A stretch of 64,000 nt of DNA from Takakia lepidozioides (GCA_030704615.1 CM060731.1:95150756-95214755); one strand, 5' to 3'. Positions 1 through 11,429 are shown, counted from the stretch's first letter. Translations and numbers: made by a program. The notes: generated from the letters alone by a model not told the origin.

Positions 1-21
1 AAGAAATGAAAGACATGGGAC

Positions 22-1452
22 ATGAGTGATGAAAGAGAAGCTAGACGACAGAGATATTCAGCAAAAAGAGAAAGCTATCTGAAAGCTAATTATCCATATC
101 TTTGGGAGAGAGGAATAGACATAGGGGAATCATCTGGACCTCTCACACCATCAAGATCAAAGAGTGCATCACCTATACCGGTAGAACTAGAGTTGGATGC
201 CACTCCTTTTGTTTCTTTGCAAGAAAGATTAAGGGAATTGGTACAGGAAGAAGATCAATCACGAGGTGAAAGATTTGAGGTACATCCTTGGATAAAAGAC
301 TTGACAGAAATCTTTGATAAGAGTTGGCATGGAACACCAAAAGCAGGAACTCCAGTTTCTGAAGCAGAAGATGAAGAAGGAGAAGAGGATGTGGCAGAGC
401 CAACGGAGAGTTCAGACTCTCCAACAACATTACAGTTGAGTTACATGAGTGAAGAAGAAACCCAAGGGCAGAACTTGGAGGATGAAAACAGAGAGAAGAA
501 ATTAGAAGAGGAAGAATATGAAGAAGTAGACCCAACAGCTGAGGTTGAGACTACAACCAGGACATCCCAACCCGTTGGACCTGGATCAAGTGGAGCACTT
601 GGATCACAGGCCAACAAAGGTGTCGGCTCAGGGGGATCAGGCGGGCTGCCTGGATCTGGCTCTGGGGGGACAGGGAGTGTGGGAAGTAGTGCAACTGAAG
701 CTGGGAATACTGTGAATATCGTGGGGCCAGAAGCAAGGAGTGCTCAAGGGCCACCACTTGGTGGAAGATCCACCACAAAAACAACAGGTCCAGAAAGACC
801 AGCACCAGCAAGGGTGCCAGCACCTGTCAGTGGGCAGAAGGTAGGGCCAAGGATGGCGTTACAACCAACACGGGCAAAACCACCATTTCCAATATATTCA
901 GGAAAAGGGGATCCCGATGTACACATTAGCCAATTTGAGCACATGTGTATAGTGAACAATGAGAATGGCGATGATGCCAAGATGAGACTGTTTCCTTGTT
1001 CACTTATCAAGAAAGCAAGTGAATGGTATGCAAGATTCCCTGATAATCATTTCCTAACCTGGAATGGCTTGAATACAGCATTTCGAAATAGGTTCAGGAC
1101 AAGTAAAACTGAGGATGAAGTGTATGGAAGTTTACAACAGCTGAAGCAGAAGAAGCATGAAACTGTTGAAGAGTATATGGAGAAGATGGAATTGATGATG
1201 AAAAAGCTGGCTGCAGTACCAGCGCCCGGTTTACAGAAGACTTGGTTTGTGAGTGGATTAAGACCAGAGTTGCAAAAGAAAGTGGATATGTTACCCCATA
1301 ACACAGTGGAGGAGGCATTTGAAACTGCAAACAGAATTGAGCAATTGGGAATGCTCAGGAGAGAGAAAAAAGAAGATGAGGACTCTGAGGATGAGTCAGA
1401 TGAAGAAGAAGAGCAAGAACTAAAAGAAAGAGTAAGAGAAAGGAGAAGTTGA
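22..1452 (+). pseudogene. Gag polyprotein, N-terminal and capsid part
   Basis: This 476-residue ORF would form the retrotransposon particle. Residues 1-180 are acidic and charged, and 185-260 are Gly/Ser-rich. From about residue 285 a retrotransposon-gag capsid domain is recognisable (FPIYSGKGDPDVHISQFE, then SLIKKASEWYARFP, later FVSGLRPELQKKVDMLPHN). The ORF stops at 1450-1452 in a Glu/Lys-rich stretch just before the zinc knuckles, which continue in another frame from about 1449. That points to a one-base frameshift near 1440. The start ATG at 22 is the first in frame in the window; a more upstream start cannot be excluded. Confidence 0.8.
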
Positions 1453-2228
1453 AGAGGGATAACTATGAAAAAAAATTGGAAGAAATCTTGAAGAAGTATG
1501 CCACAGAGGCTGCAACACATTGGAGGAAGGGTGTATGGTGTGCAAAGTGCCAGAATGAAGGCCATACCACCACAGAATGCCACATGAAGGAGAAACACTG
1601 TACTATCTATAAAATGGATAACCATTCTACTGAGAATTGTTACTATAACAGAAGGACAGCTGCAAGAGAACCTAGGCAAGTAAGGGTGCATCAGGTGCAG
1701 CCCCAGCCAAGAAGAAACAATGATCAGGACCACTATGGTAGGTCTGGTGGTTATAACAATGGCATGGAAGGGAGAGGTAATTCAAGAGGGAATTACCAAG
1801 GAAATTCCAGAGGCAACTATCAGGGTAATCCAAGGGGGAATTACCAGCCCAGGAATCAGGATTATAGAAATAATCCAAGAACAGACCAAGGGTGAGGACC
1901 CAATGGTGAAGAGCTATGTTACTATTGTAATCAGCCAGGACATCGCAAGGCAGCCTGTTCATTCTGGATAAGACACCAGAATGAGATGAGAGCTCCTGTG
2001 AATGAGGGCCCAGTGGTGGCAGCTCACATGGTTAGGCCATGTGTTGTATCAGAAGTAAGTACAATGATAGTAACAAGAAGTAAAGCCAAACTAATACCTC
2101 CAGTAGAAGAGGAAGAAGATGAGACTGGAAGTGGCAATGATATGCCTGAAGATGAAGAGACTTGGAAAGATGAGAAGGAACTGCACAAGGAAGTGGCAGG
2201 TACTATAAGGGATATGCAAAAGAGTACT
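1449..2228 (+). pseudogene. Gag nucleocapsid part with zinc knuckles, broken by a stop
   Basis: This is the continuation of gag in frame 3. A CCHC knuckle (CAKCQNEGHTTTEC) is followed by a second one whose second Cys is Tyr (CTIYKMDNHSTENC), then an Arg/Gly/Asn-rich linker with repeated RGNYQGN blocks. A TGA at 1893-1895 interrupts the frame. The same frame then resumes with a perfect third knuckle, CYYCNQPGHRKAAC, and runs on through the ATG at 1986. CCHC knuckles bind the RNA genome in retroelement particles. The TGA most simply reflects a point mutation. There is no ATG at 1449 (the codon is TTG), which agrees with it being an internal part of gag. Confidence 0.75.
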
Positions 2229-4633
2229 GAGGTACCACAGGCGGAAGGTCATGACACTGTAGCACCGGTGATAGATGAAGTAGTTCAGGAAGAAAATCCG
2301 GTGGGACAATGGCCTGAATGGTTAGTGAGACATCATACTGTTGAAGATCAGGAGGAACAGCAGCAACCTCACCATGATGACCCTCAACAGGCAATGCTGA
2401 TGAATTCCATAGGCAGGACACTTAATTTGTTGGGGACTTATGTCAAATCCCATGTTCCAATTACCCAATTGACAGCCTTGAAAGAGGAACTCAGGAAGGA
2501 GTTTGAGGCTCGACTTGCCACTGAGTGTGCAAACAAGGTCGATGAAGAGGTCACTCTCAAGATGAAGCAGGACTTGGGCAATACAGAAATGGCTTTGCAA
2601 TTGGCCAAGCAACAATTGATTGAGGCAGGCCTCGCGCAAGACCAGTTGCACGAAGCACATAAGCAACAGCTATACCAAATGCAGGTGCAGCATGAAAGCA
2701 AGTTGCAAGAACTGAATGCACTACACACGGAGTTGCAGACAGTGCATAACAGGATGGCGATACAATGTGCTACGTTTACAACTATGCTTGACCAATCTAC
2801 TAAAGAAATAAACAGTCAAGCGGAAAAATGTACGAAGGCAGAAGAAGAGAATGTTGAGCAAATGAAGCTCATTGTCGATATGAAGAATACAATCTGTCGC
2901 AATGAAGATACTTTCAAGAAATACAGGCAAATGGAAGCTGATCAAGAGAAACACATCGTGGAGTTGCAACAAATCATCGTGGCCAATAGAAATGAAATCG
3001 CGGTCAGTAACAAGGCTTGGAAGGAAGCCAATAATCTACTTGCTGCCTATGCGCAATTGGTTGAGCCACAGGCGAAGCGCATGGAGGCTTTACAACAGCA
3101 GTTGGAATTGTACAAGCTAAGAGAGGAGCAAACTCTCAGGGGAACCACAAGCAGCTTGGTGGATAACAGCCTTATGCAGGTCTGGTTAGCACAAGGGCCA
3201 GTAGAGGGCAAAAGCCCACGGAAGCTCACCCAAAGCGAGATGAATGAGCTCAGACTGCAGGTACAGAACATTGCCACAACTACTATAGACAATGTCTATA
3301 GTAGGATAGCAGAGTTACAAGAGGATGTAGACGGACTCCAGACTCAAGTGGAAGACCTCACTTCAAACATCGACCAAAGAGTCTATATCCCTCAGGAACA
3401 GCTAATGGCTTCTTATTTGCAAGCCAGAACTCTGGCTTTTCAGTCTTCACAGGAGGTGCAGGAGATGCCAATGATACAGGAGCCAGTACCACCACCACCA
3501 CAACAGGTCAATGTACCAGTAGCTGAACCTGTGGTTACTACAACCACACCACAGCCACCACAGCCGGAGGTATGGGGCAATGCCGCTTTTAACCCACCTA
3601 AAACTCCAGCTGCAAGGGAGTCAGCAGGGCTATGCTTATGCCCTTCAACCAAATTCCCATCATGTTGGATTTGGCTTGGAAAGAATTTAGTCCTCCGCAG
3701 TCATTCGCACATTACTACCAAATCATGCGTATTTGGCTGCCAGTGGCAACTAGGACTAAGGTTCTTCCAAATAATCGACATATTGAAGATCATCACTTTG
3801 CACAATACTGGCACGAGGCAGGTACCATGTTGAGGGAATTGGTTGCTTTCCAGGTTGTACATGGACTCATTTATACCAAGACCAAGGAGATAGCAAGTAT
3901 TGTCATGGGGTGCGGGCTATACTACGCTGCTTGTTTTCTGGTACGTTACCACATTGAGCAACAAAAGATGCAAACACGCTTTCAAAGTTATTCCAGTGGA
4001 GATCATTGGGTATTACCTTCAGTGCCACCTCATATGTACCTATATGACCCAAAAGTTATGATGCAAAAGGATTCTCAAATTCGTTCATGGTTTCAAGCAG
4101 CCTGCAACCATTTGTCAACACAGAAATTCGGACTTGATGACATTTTCTATAAGGGACATGTGGCATGGAAGTACTTGCACGCTGCACCAGTAATTGGTAC
4201 CCCACTCACCTGGACAGACAAGGAGCTCAGTGTCTACACCAATTTTGCTGTTCAGCGGTTACACCAAGTTGTAAAATGCAAACTTCCAGACATGGTAGGA
4301 CAGCATTGTATGCCCCAAATGATTCCACAAAAGGTTCGAAAATTAAAACATCTGAGAGGTGATGGGGATTCTGATACAACTGTTTCTTCACAGAATTCTT
4401 TTGACATGGGAGAAGACTATACAATTCAGATGGAAGAAAAGAAGCGACGGGGGTCTCCTATGCCGGAAAGGTTACCTCGATATCAGCCTCCAGAGGGCCT
4501 CACTTATCCAGGTAGTGATCAACCATCTCCGTCAACCAGAGACAGACCTCGGGCTCGTACACACAGTCCGCCACGAAACTCTCAACGTCAACAGGGTGCT
4601 CACTCACAAAGGTTTGCTACTCGGAAACAGTAA
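2229..4633 (+). pseudogene. Retroelement 3' ORF (coiled coil plus C-terminal domain), copy A
   Basis: From GAGGTACCACAGG on, this is nearly identical to the 3' ORF of copy B (offset 51,700 at the start). It is read in frame with the gag tail from 1986. The protein is Gln/Glu-rich with a long predicted coiled coil (LAKQQLIEAGLAQDQLHEAH and following), a Pro/Thr/Val linker, then a conserved domain starting MPFNQIPIMLDLAWKEF. Copy A lacks one base near 3620 (gagtcag against gagtacag in B), so the C-terminal domain is read in another frame (3632-4633). Its C-terminus, rich in Arg/Pro/Ser, is complete here, whereas B is frameshifted there. The position after integrase resembles the extra 3' ORFs of some plant Ty3 lineages. 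The function is unknown. Confidence 0.7.
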
Positions 4634-4654
4634 ATCGTGAGGACACGGCTTTTT

Positions 4655-4669
4655 GAGGGGGGAAAGGGG
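4655..4669 (+). other. Polypurine tract of copy A
   Basis: A run of 15 purines (GAGGGGGGAAAGGGG) sits between the end of the 3' ORF and the TGTTAG start of the putative LTR. This is the usual place of the plus-strand primer in LTR retrotransposons. Copy B has the same tract one base shorter (56355-56368). Confidence 0.7.
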
Positions 4670-4672
4670 TAA

Positions 4673-5505
4673 TGTTAGAGGACTGTAGGGGACTTAGACA
4701 CTTATACGGGATCTGTAGGGTACCCTTAATTTTTGCACAGACTGAGACCAACAGGAGCCTTAGGGGTGATAGCAGCGCACTGTATAGGGGGGTTACACAG
4801 TCATCACAGCCCACACAGCCCACACAGCCCGTCACAGTCGTCACAGCCCACACAGCCAACACAGCCCGTCACAGTCGTCACAGCCCACACAGCCAACACA
4901 GCCCGTCACAGCCCACACAGCCCACACAGCCCGTCACAGTCGTCACAGCCCGCACAGCCAGTCACAGCCCGTCACAGTTTCACACAGCCAGTCACAGCTT
5001 GACACAGCTGTCACGATCATAGGGAACGAAGAGTAGGACAGGGAACGACTGTGGGGAACAACACCTGCGAAGGGAACATGTTAGTTCACAGACGACGGTT
5101 ACTGAGGGAAACGGTTAGAACTGTGGATAGGAAGATAAAGGGAAAAACGGGGAATTGAGGGGGATCATTATTCGGAGGAGGACTTCTTAGTTAGGCTGGA
5201 GCGGAGATCGGAAGCAAAAGATGGAGAGCACGGTGAAGGAGGAAAGAGGATTAGTAGATGCTTGTTATATGCAAAGCGGTAGTGATATTGTAGAGCAGAT
5301 TAGAGACATAATGGCTTCGGCCTGATACCTGATAAATCATAATCTGATACTTACACGATACAATCACACTGTGTAGAGAGATCTGAGTGAAGCTGTGGAT
5401 TGAATGGATGAGATTGATGAAGCAAACTAATACTTAATTATCAATGGTAAGGTAGCTAAGATGAATGAGAAAAGGGAAACAAATAGGAAACACCCCCATG
5501 ATACA
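4673..5505 (+). repeat. Putative 3' LTR of copy A
   Basis: It begins TGTTAG right after the purine tract and is followed by about 830 bp without an ORF. The end is placed at ATGATACA (CA terminus) but is not proven, since copies A and B match for another 119 bp. It contains the CACAGCC minisatellite and a TTATATGC stretch near 5266 that could be a promoter element. Copy B's equivalent is 56372-57233. Confidence 0.55.
4796..5000 (+). repeat. CACAGCC minisatellite in LTR A
   Basis: Short units such as CACAGCCCACACAGCC and CACAGCCCGTCACAGTCGT are repeated through about 200 bp. Similar but not identical arrays occur in LTR B (56486-56720) and at the 3' end of the integrase ORF (51838-52085). Confidence 0.85.
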
Positions 5506-6227
5506 CTAGCTGTAGGTCACGACTGATTGTTCTGCGCGGGCTGAGTACTTAGAGATTTCCAACTCTTCTATCTTGGAGTTTCCGCCTCGGATAGCGAAGG
5601 GATGGGTGAGTAAAAGCCGCGCGATAGACCTGAGGGAACCACGATTTTCAATGTCCGCATTGAGCACCCAACTTGTCACACAGACATGTCTTGACAAGTT
5701 GGCCCCATGAACTTCATTGATATAGGGATACCATGCTTGAAGCCTATGATTCCCATCCCAGACATGAAACATCTTCCCCCGAAGATGATGCAACTTTGGC
5801 TTGGACTCAAGATACTTCTCAAACTCATCATTGACTGTTTTCCAATGACTATCCCATGTAGAGATGATATCAGGACCTACATCTATAGTAGATCCATCAA
5901 TCCCCTCAACAGAAACATAGAACACGGCTGTTCCTGGATGGTATCCAGAATAGAAGTCTCCTCTAAGCTTTAGGATGTCGTTGGCAAGGGCGGGCCTAAC
6001 AACCTGCATAGAAATCATGCGACACAATGGAATGTCCATAACTCCATCCTCAATGAGGAGGGACCTGAAAGTTACATTCAGATCTTGTTTCTTTTCCAGA
6101 ATAATTGCCTGTTTGGCATCTAGAGAAAGAGGATCACTAGATGTTGTACATCTGCCCCCCAATTCCCTGCATCAATGTCGTCAATAATGGTTGCAAGCGT
6201 CCCGGCCTCCACAACTTCAGTTGTAGT
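5506..6227 (-). CDS. ParB/sulfiredoxin-fold-like protein, C-terminal exon
   Basis: The open frame encodes about 218 residues (5506-6162). Just upstream the frame probably continues with EVVEAGTLATIIDDIDAGNW after a one-base slip in the G6 run near 6157, back to a plausible splice acceptor (TTAG) near 6228. In the middle, KMFHVWDGNHRLQAW resembles the G-x-H-R motif of ParB-like nucleases and sulfiredoxins, preceded by a VVRPALANDILKLRGDF-type region. ParB-family proteins bind palindromic DNA or hydrolyse nucleotides, but whether this one does is unknown. Its last 37 codons lie directly against the putative LTR of copy A and are the part duplicated after LTR B. A 1.2-kb palindrome cluster lies just upstream. 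The family call rests on one motif. Confidence 0.4.
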
Positions 6228-6450
6228 AGTAATTTCCTAATTCCATAGACCAAAACAGTTCAAGATGTTAGTGTATGAGAAGAGCACATGTGTGAATGTA
6301 TAATATGTAAAAAGAGCAGTTCAGTGTCATGGTTGCATGAAGAAAACAAATGAATTTGGATAGTCAACTAATTCCATGAATATCCTTGTCTTTCAAAGCT
6401 TACAACTTGGAACAGAATACAGGCGTGAGCATCCCGACAGAGGACCTCCG
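6228..6450. other. No gene seen
   Basis: AT-rich DNA upstream of the ParB-like exon and before the first CGCCGGCG palindrome. It could be an intron or the 5' flank of that gene. I see no convincing coding exon. Confidence 0.4.
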
Positions 6451-7625
6451 ACCACCTACGCCGGCGCATATGACACATATGTGCAACCAACTCAAAATTT
6501 GATAAGATTTGAGGCCCTTGAAGAATTTTTTGCTCAAGGAGCTCCAAGCATATGCGCCGGCGCATACCATGGAAGGGAAGTTGTAGCCAAACATACAGGA
6601 GCACCTTGAAAGATCAAACTAGGCCTATGGAAACATGTGGAGTTGTGGAGGTGGCAACGTAGAAGCTTTGAGATACTTGAATACTGTGATCAACCAAAAT
6701 AGGGAAGGTTCCCCAAGCGTCTGCGCCGACGGAGGTGGCAGCCTCGACACTTTGGAGCTTACGTAACACAAGGAATATACAACAAAAAACCAAGCTCCAA
6801 GCATCTCCGCCGGCGGAGATGCTTGCATGAGGTTCCTGAAACCTAGGAGCTAAGCAAAAAAAAATTGTGCTCAATGGGTATGCGCCGGCGGATATGGCAG
6901 CCCAGCCCGCTCGGAGCCTCAACAACTTATGAGAATGCGGAGAAACAAAAGAGATGGAAGGGGGGGAGAGAACTTCTTGAAATATGTGAGCAGCCCTGCT
7001 GCACGGGTCTGTGTTGACAGAGGTGGCAGCCTTGGCGCTTTGGAGCTTCCGTAATACAGGGAATATGCAAAAAAAACCAAGCTTCAAGTGTATCCGCCGG
7101 CGGAGACGCTTGCAGGAGGTTCCTGAAACCTATGAGTTGAGCAAAAAAGAATGTACTCAATGGGTATGCGCCGGCGGATATGCCAGCGCAGCCCACTCGG
7201 AGCATCAACAACTTTTGAGCATGCGGAAAAAACAAAGGAGATGGAAAAAGGGGAGGACTTCCTGAAACATTTGAGCAGCCCTGCTGCACAGGTATGCGCC
7301 GGCGGATACGCCAGCCCAACCCGCTCGGAGCATCAGCAACGTATGAGCATGCAAAAAAATAAACGGGATGGGAGTAGAGGAGCACTTCCTGAAACATGTG
7401 AGCATCCCAGCTCCAACGGTATGCGCCGGCGGAGGTGGCAGCCCAGCCCTTCCAAGCATCAGAAAAAACCAAGGGGAATGAGTTGTCTCCGCCTGCGGAG
7501 ACGGTTGTGTGTATGTGTGGAGATTCGCAAACTTGTGAGAGTTGAAGTGACTTAGGCATTTGCGCCGGCGGAGGTGCTAGATTAGGAGCAGCTTGGTGGG
7601 GCTTATGCGATGGCGCATATGCCTA
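6450..7625. repeat. Cluster of CGCCGGCG-centred palindromes
   Basis: About a dozen palindromes, spaced roughly 65-170 bp, share a GCCGGC centre but have different arms. Examples are TATGCGCCGGCGCATA (6551-6566), a perfect 28-bp palindrome at 6797-6824 with CTCC/GGAG inner arms, and several mixed forms (TATGCGCCGGCGGATA near 6882, 7165 and 7293). The DNA between them is itself repeated (blocks with TTCCTGAAAC, GAGCA and CTCGGAGCATCA). ORFs through this region are by-products of the repeats. Confidence 0.8.
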
Positions 7626-8002
7626 AGTGCAGGTCATGAAAAAAAAAAAACTACAGCTTACCTTCTCCGTCCGCAGCTTGCCTCTACCACCACCACCACG
7701 AGCAACGCCTCCCCCTCGAGTGTCCTTCTTCCTCCCCATCGCCGCAACAGCTCGTTGCCTCGGGGTGGTATAGTATAAGGCCGAGATGCGGCGCCTCCGT
7801 CTCCTCTTCGCAACGGGAGTCTCCAGGGTGTAGAGACTAGAGACGTGTTAAGTGCTTGTGTAGTTTGTGTGTGTTTGTTTGGGGGAGTGGCAAGGGATAA
7901 TGTGCAAGTATACTAGACTACTTAAGTGTAGTAATGATACCGGGTTAGTCATGTAGTAATGGAAACAAGTTTTACTGAACAGTTTATTAACAAAAAAATA
8001 GA
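7626..8002. other. No gene seen
   Basis: An A12 run, then a stretch with CACCACCAC and CCTCC repeats, then GT-rich DNA. A short open frame (7593-7778) has no recognisable content. Confidence 0.4.
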
Positions 8003-8165
8003 GGTTGTTTCATTGAATAGAGCATGGTTTGTTGGTAAGGTTGTGGTGTATTTTCCACAAGGTTGCGGGTTCAAACCTGCCCCCGCCAAGGAGAGCGGGG
8101 GGAAAGGGGGACGAGGGCGAGGGCTAAGGCCAAATTGGCCAAATCTGAAATGTGAACCTTTTTTA
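8003..8165 (+). repeat. tRNA-derived SINE or tRNA-like relic
   Basis: GCGGGTTCAAACCTGC (8064-8079) is a good match to the RNA polymerase III B box inside a T-arm-like stem. It follows a weak A-box-like TGGTTTGTTGG about 45 bp upstream. The body does not fold into a normal tRNA by eye, and G-rich and pyrimidine-rich DNA follows. This arrangement is usual in plant SINEs. No target-site duplication was identified. Confidence 0.4.
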
Positions 8166-8789
8166 TACACTCTGGCGTTAGTGCTTTTTGGACTACATGG
8201 GTTACACGTGGATCCTCAGAAGATGGTTGTACGATTGACATGTTACTTTGTGGTGGCGCCTTCATAATACAATATAAAGTAAGTGATAAAGTAACTAAAT
8301 ATTTTGTTATGGGTGTCTTTAATCAATTTATTGGTTTTAGAGTGAATTGTCGCCACAAATACTTGTACTCATTACTCATACATGAGTAATCAAAGAACAA
8401 ATCAACATACATGTCATGGGATTTGATTGTAAATAAATTGTGCCGTCTAGTGTGTCAGTTCATAGTTGGACGATTAATCAACGATTGGTTGTAAAATAAA
8501 TGGAAACATGCAGAGCATTTATGTTTCATATGCTCATAAGAAGAAGGCAGTACATTGGATTCTAAGATCTCAACAACGGCGCTGTCGTCTTAAAAATAGG
8601 GGATAGTCCATTTAGTTGTTTCTGTCAGAGAATAATATGGATGGAGCACATGCCTCAAAAAATTTGGACCTTCTGGATTGATGATACACATAAGTAATGT
8701 AAGCCATTTAATGTATTTGCATAAGGTCTTGCAAGATGTGCGCTTTCATTCATTTTGCATCTTCTCTCAAACTTTGAGGGCATTGCCAA

Positions 8790-8821
8790 ATGTCTACACC
8801 AAAATATGCAGTGCTTTCATG
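8790..8821 (+). pseudogene. First codons of the SWIM/MULE gene, cut off by an insertion
   Basis: ATG at 8790 opens MSTPKYAVLSC, and the frame runs into GCTTTCATG (8813-8821), the left copy of a 9-bp target duplication. Skipping the 7.4-kb element, the same frame resumes at 16267 as ...LSCPPDAKVVRYPCNGNK. It then aligns with the N-terminus of the paralogue at 34.6-38.1 kb (FKLVPGSVF...WELFPDTFSKYRV against FPLELGSLL...WRVLPGTYRV). This identifies the true start of the gene and shows it is disrupted. Confidence 0.7.
8813..8821 (+). repeat. Left 9-bp target-site duplication
   Basis: GCTTTCATG occurs here and again at 16267-16275, exactly flanking the TIRs of the element at 8822-16266. Nine bp is the usual duplication length for Mutator-like elements. 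Confidence 0.8.
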
Positions 8822-8887
8822 GAGGTTTACTATTTCATGAGCGCATGAGCCCATGAGCCCATGAGCCTATGAGCTCATGAGCGGACA
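8822..8887 (+). repeat. Left TIR with CATGAGC heptads
   Basis: Unit CATGAGC (variants CATGAGCG, CATGAGCC, TATGAGCT) is repeated six times after the terminal 15 bp, ending at GGACATCCGCGG. It matches the right TIR in inverted orientation with a few mismatches and one indel. Confidence 0.75.
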
Positions 8888-9513
8888 TCCGCGGAATTGG
8901 AATTTTCCTGCCTTTATTGACGGTGTTATGTCCTCTTACCTCGGTAATAGGGTCTGTTTCTCCTGGTCTAGGATGCGGAATGAGGTATTTCGGTGCCGTT
9001 ATTCCCAAGAGCAGTGTGCTAAAATGGTGTTTTGAAGACATCCACCGGGGTATTTCGGCACCGAAATTACCTCTTAAAATGTGATATAGTGCGGTATTTA
9101 ATGGCGCAGAACGGGCTATTTGGGCGCCGAAATACCCAAGTGGAATTTGCTGAAGTGCCTTGTGCAGAAGGCTTCCATCGCGATATTTTGGTACAGTAAT
9201 TCATCCGTGGAATTTTTGAGGCCCATATAACGAAGGCGCGCATTGGGCTATTTCGGCGCCAAATTTCCCAATAGGAATGTTAGAAACGGCAGGGCTTTTC
9301 ATGGCTTCAAGTTCTCGGCTCGATGGTGTGCATAAATTACTTGTAGGGTTCTTCACTGAAGTTTGCGTCTCTTCTGCTTTTATTATACATTTTGGTTGGC
9401 AGAAGAAATGTAGGGAATCGGACAAGCAGTCTGAACACAATGATTTTTCAAATCGTCAATATTTTCATTAAGTGTTTCAGAATGTACAACAAAAGGATCC
9501 AAATGAGACTTTG

Positions 9514-11429
9514 CTATGGTGAGGATCCGCTATCACTGTCCGATGCATCCCCGGCCTCATGCAAGGATGGCTGCCTTCCACCTGCCTCCGAACCTGCACT
9601 GCCGCTACCGCTGTTACTCTGAGAAGCCCTCCCCTCAAAAATACCATCCTCACCAGCCGGAACTGTCCACCTGGGTGCGGGAAGTGTCCTCAACATTCCC
9701 CTTGCTCTCGGACGCGGATTCTAGTACGAACTTCCCTACTCTGCCTTTCACAATTCTATGTTTGGCCTCACGCCTCATTATAATTCTCTGCTCATTCCCG
9801 TATGTCAATTGCTCTAACCGAGTAGGCCTATCCTCCCTCCTGATGGCTTCTCTGGCAGCCGTGTTTGCATAGGCTGGTAGAAAAAAAGGCTTCTGGGGAC
9901 TCGCGAGAAACGATTTTCTGGCAAAGAATGGCCGATGCGATTCTGTCTCCTCCTCTGCAACAGGGTCCGATTCGGGCAAGTCTCCCAGCTTCTCCTCGTC
10001 GGACGACTCTGCAAGGCTGAGTGTACGCACAAACATAGAATGAAGTACATTAGAGAATTCAAACAGGGAATCATCGGCAGGTTGCATGGTCCCTACAACC
10101 GAAACCAATACACTTACTATGGTGCAACTCACTCGAAGACAGGCATTGGGGGAAGCGGCTTCGGGCGCCCCTGCATCGAACGAATTTCCTGGACTTCCTC
10201 CTCTTCATCTTCCTCCTCCCCTTCCACGTCATCTTCTGCGTTTTTGGGATCCTCAGTCGGAGGCAAACGCTGAAGGCCCGCCAAATTGTAATCGTACAAG
10301 GCCGTATCCCCCTCAAATGAGAACACAAATCGGTTCGACATCCTTCCCGCCCACATACAGGCACCTGCAAATTCATACGACACAACCACAACCAAACTCA
10401 AGAATGAGTCGCTTCCTCGCACAAGCAAACATACACAAACGGAAATGGTGTCAATTTTGGTGCCGCATTCAATTAACGTTCTCACCTGTATTTGCAGTGA
10501 TGTTGAGGACCCTGCCTTCAACATCCGTACATGTTTCCATGAGCGTCTGGGATGAATGCAGGACTCCTGGTCCTGCCATACCTCCATGGCTTGCCCGACA
10601 AATCACAAAGAATGTCCTTCTCTCCCACATGGTTGAACAGGACGTTATACTCCAGTGGATCAACTGTGGAATCAACAAGTCTTCCTGTTTCACGTAATTT
10701 GAATTTCTAATGTTTCTTCACGAAGCAAAATGCCTGAAAGATAAGAGTCTGCAGAGAAGGAAATGTCCTGGAGGTTTTGCTCCTCCGCAAGCTCCAGCAG
10801 GTTCTGATCGTCGCCAAGTCGTACCACGTTGTCGTCCTCTCCTTCTGTCAGCTCAATGGGCCGCCCTTCTGCAGATCCAACTCCCACATCTCCAGCGGCC
10901 TCCACCGCATCCGTGTTTTTTGAAATTGACTGCAAACCCAATATCTCCGCTTCCAGTCTCCCTAGGGGTTTTACTGGCGAAGCCATGGGCTCCTTCTGCT
11001 TCCTCGACTTCCGAACTCTAGGTGGGCTTTTCTGAGGCGATATCTGAGGTGTTGAATGAGGACTCGCCTGCCTCGATGCACTTCCACCTTGCGAGCGCAG
11101 CACCCGGGCAGGAGTATCCAAAGTTGACTGTGTTGCTTCGCCCCCTGCGATCCCTCCCCAGCTCCCATGTCAAACAAACAGGAAAACATGAGACACTGCA
11201 CGCAAAAAAAAAGTGTAAAAGGAATATTGCGTATGGAGTGCTTCACATCCGCAAAGCACGAATCTCTCACTGGTGGGCGATCCGAGTCTCCGGATAACGA
11301 GGTCTGCATTTCATGCATGAGACGGAGCTTAAGTCGTGTCGTCGGCGGCTTCCCAAAATCCCGCGTCCTCCTTCTCTTTGCCGGAGTCGCCTGACCTTCC
11401 ACAAACTCTATGCTACCACTATGCCGCAT
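9514..11429 (-). CDS. Multi-exon gene inside the transposon, methyltransferase-like relative
   Basis: Exons visible on the minus strand: 11429-11271 (MRHSGSIEFVEGQATPAKRR..., donor GTGAGAG); about 11115-10720 (basic N-part, acidic end LELAEEQNLQDISFSAD); about 10697-10486, which contains YNVLFNHV...KPWRYGRTRSPAFI and ends at a GTGAG donor; 10364-10133 (acceptor TTTGCAG, donor GTGAGT), encoding CMWAGRMSNRFVFSFEGD and an acidic tail; and 10008-9514 (acceptor CCTTGCAG), ending in a Ser/Gly-rich tail after a possible donor or frameshift near 9652. The PWR...SPAFI and FEGD blocks align with the gene at 28296-29588, but the DLTLGT-like motif is absent. The function is unknown; a degenerate methyltransferase-like partner protein is my best guess. 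A P2 palindrome lies in one intron (10452). Confidence 0.5.

Larger units (their letters stand above)
1..5505 (+). mobile_element. Ty3-like LTR retrotransposon copy A, internally deleted
   Basis: The window opens inside the element, so its 5' LTR is not visible. Gag (22-about 2225) is followed directly by the 3' ORF (from 2229). No protease, reverse transcriptase, RNase H or integrase lies between them. A purine tract at 4655-4669 and a putative 3' LTR (4673-5505) follow. Copy B (50368-57233) keeps integrase in front of the same 3' ORF, so copy A is best read as a pol-deleted, non-autonomous derivative. It carries several frameshifts and stops, so it looks inactive. The LTR 3' end is a guess because the A/B match runs past it. 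Confidence 0.8.
2229..5624 (+). repeat. Large near-identical segment shared with 53929-57352
   Basis: Aligned by eye, the two segments differ by scattered substitutions and small indels. The left edge is the gag/3'-ORF junction of copy A. The right edge lies 119 bp beyond the putative LTR, inside the minus-strand ParB-like gene, at GCGCGA. Because the right edge is not an element end, a duplication or recombination event, rather than two independent insertions, best explains the shared flank. Confidence 0.8.

Noticed and set aside
1047-1733. Minus-strand ORF of 228 codons opposite gag
   Set aside because: It is a shadow of the Glu/Lys-rich gag frame and is Ser/Phe-rich.
6376-7559. ORFs on both strands such as a 210-codon minus frame
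   Set aside because: They follow the palindromic tandem repeats and show no domain.
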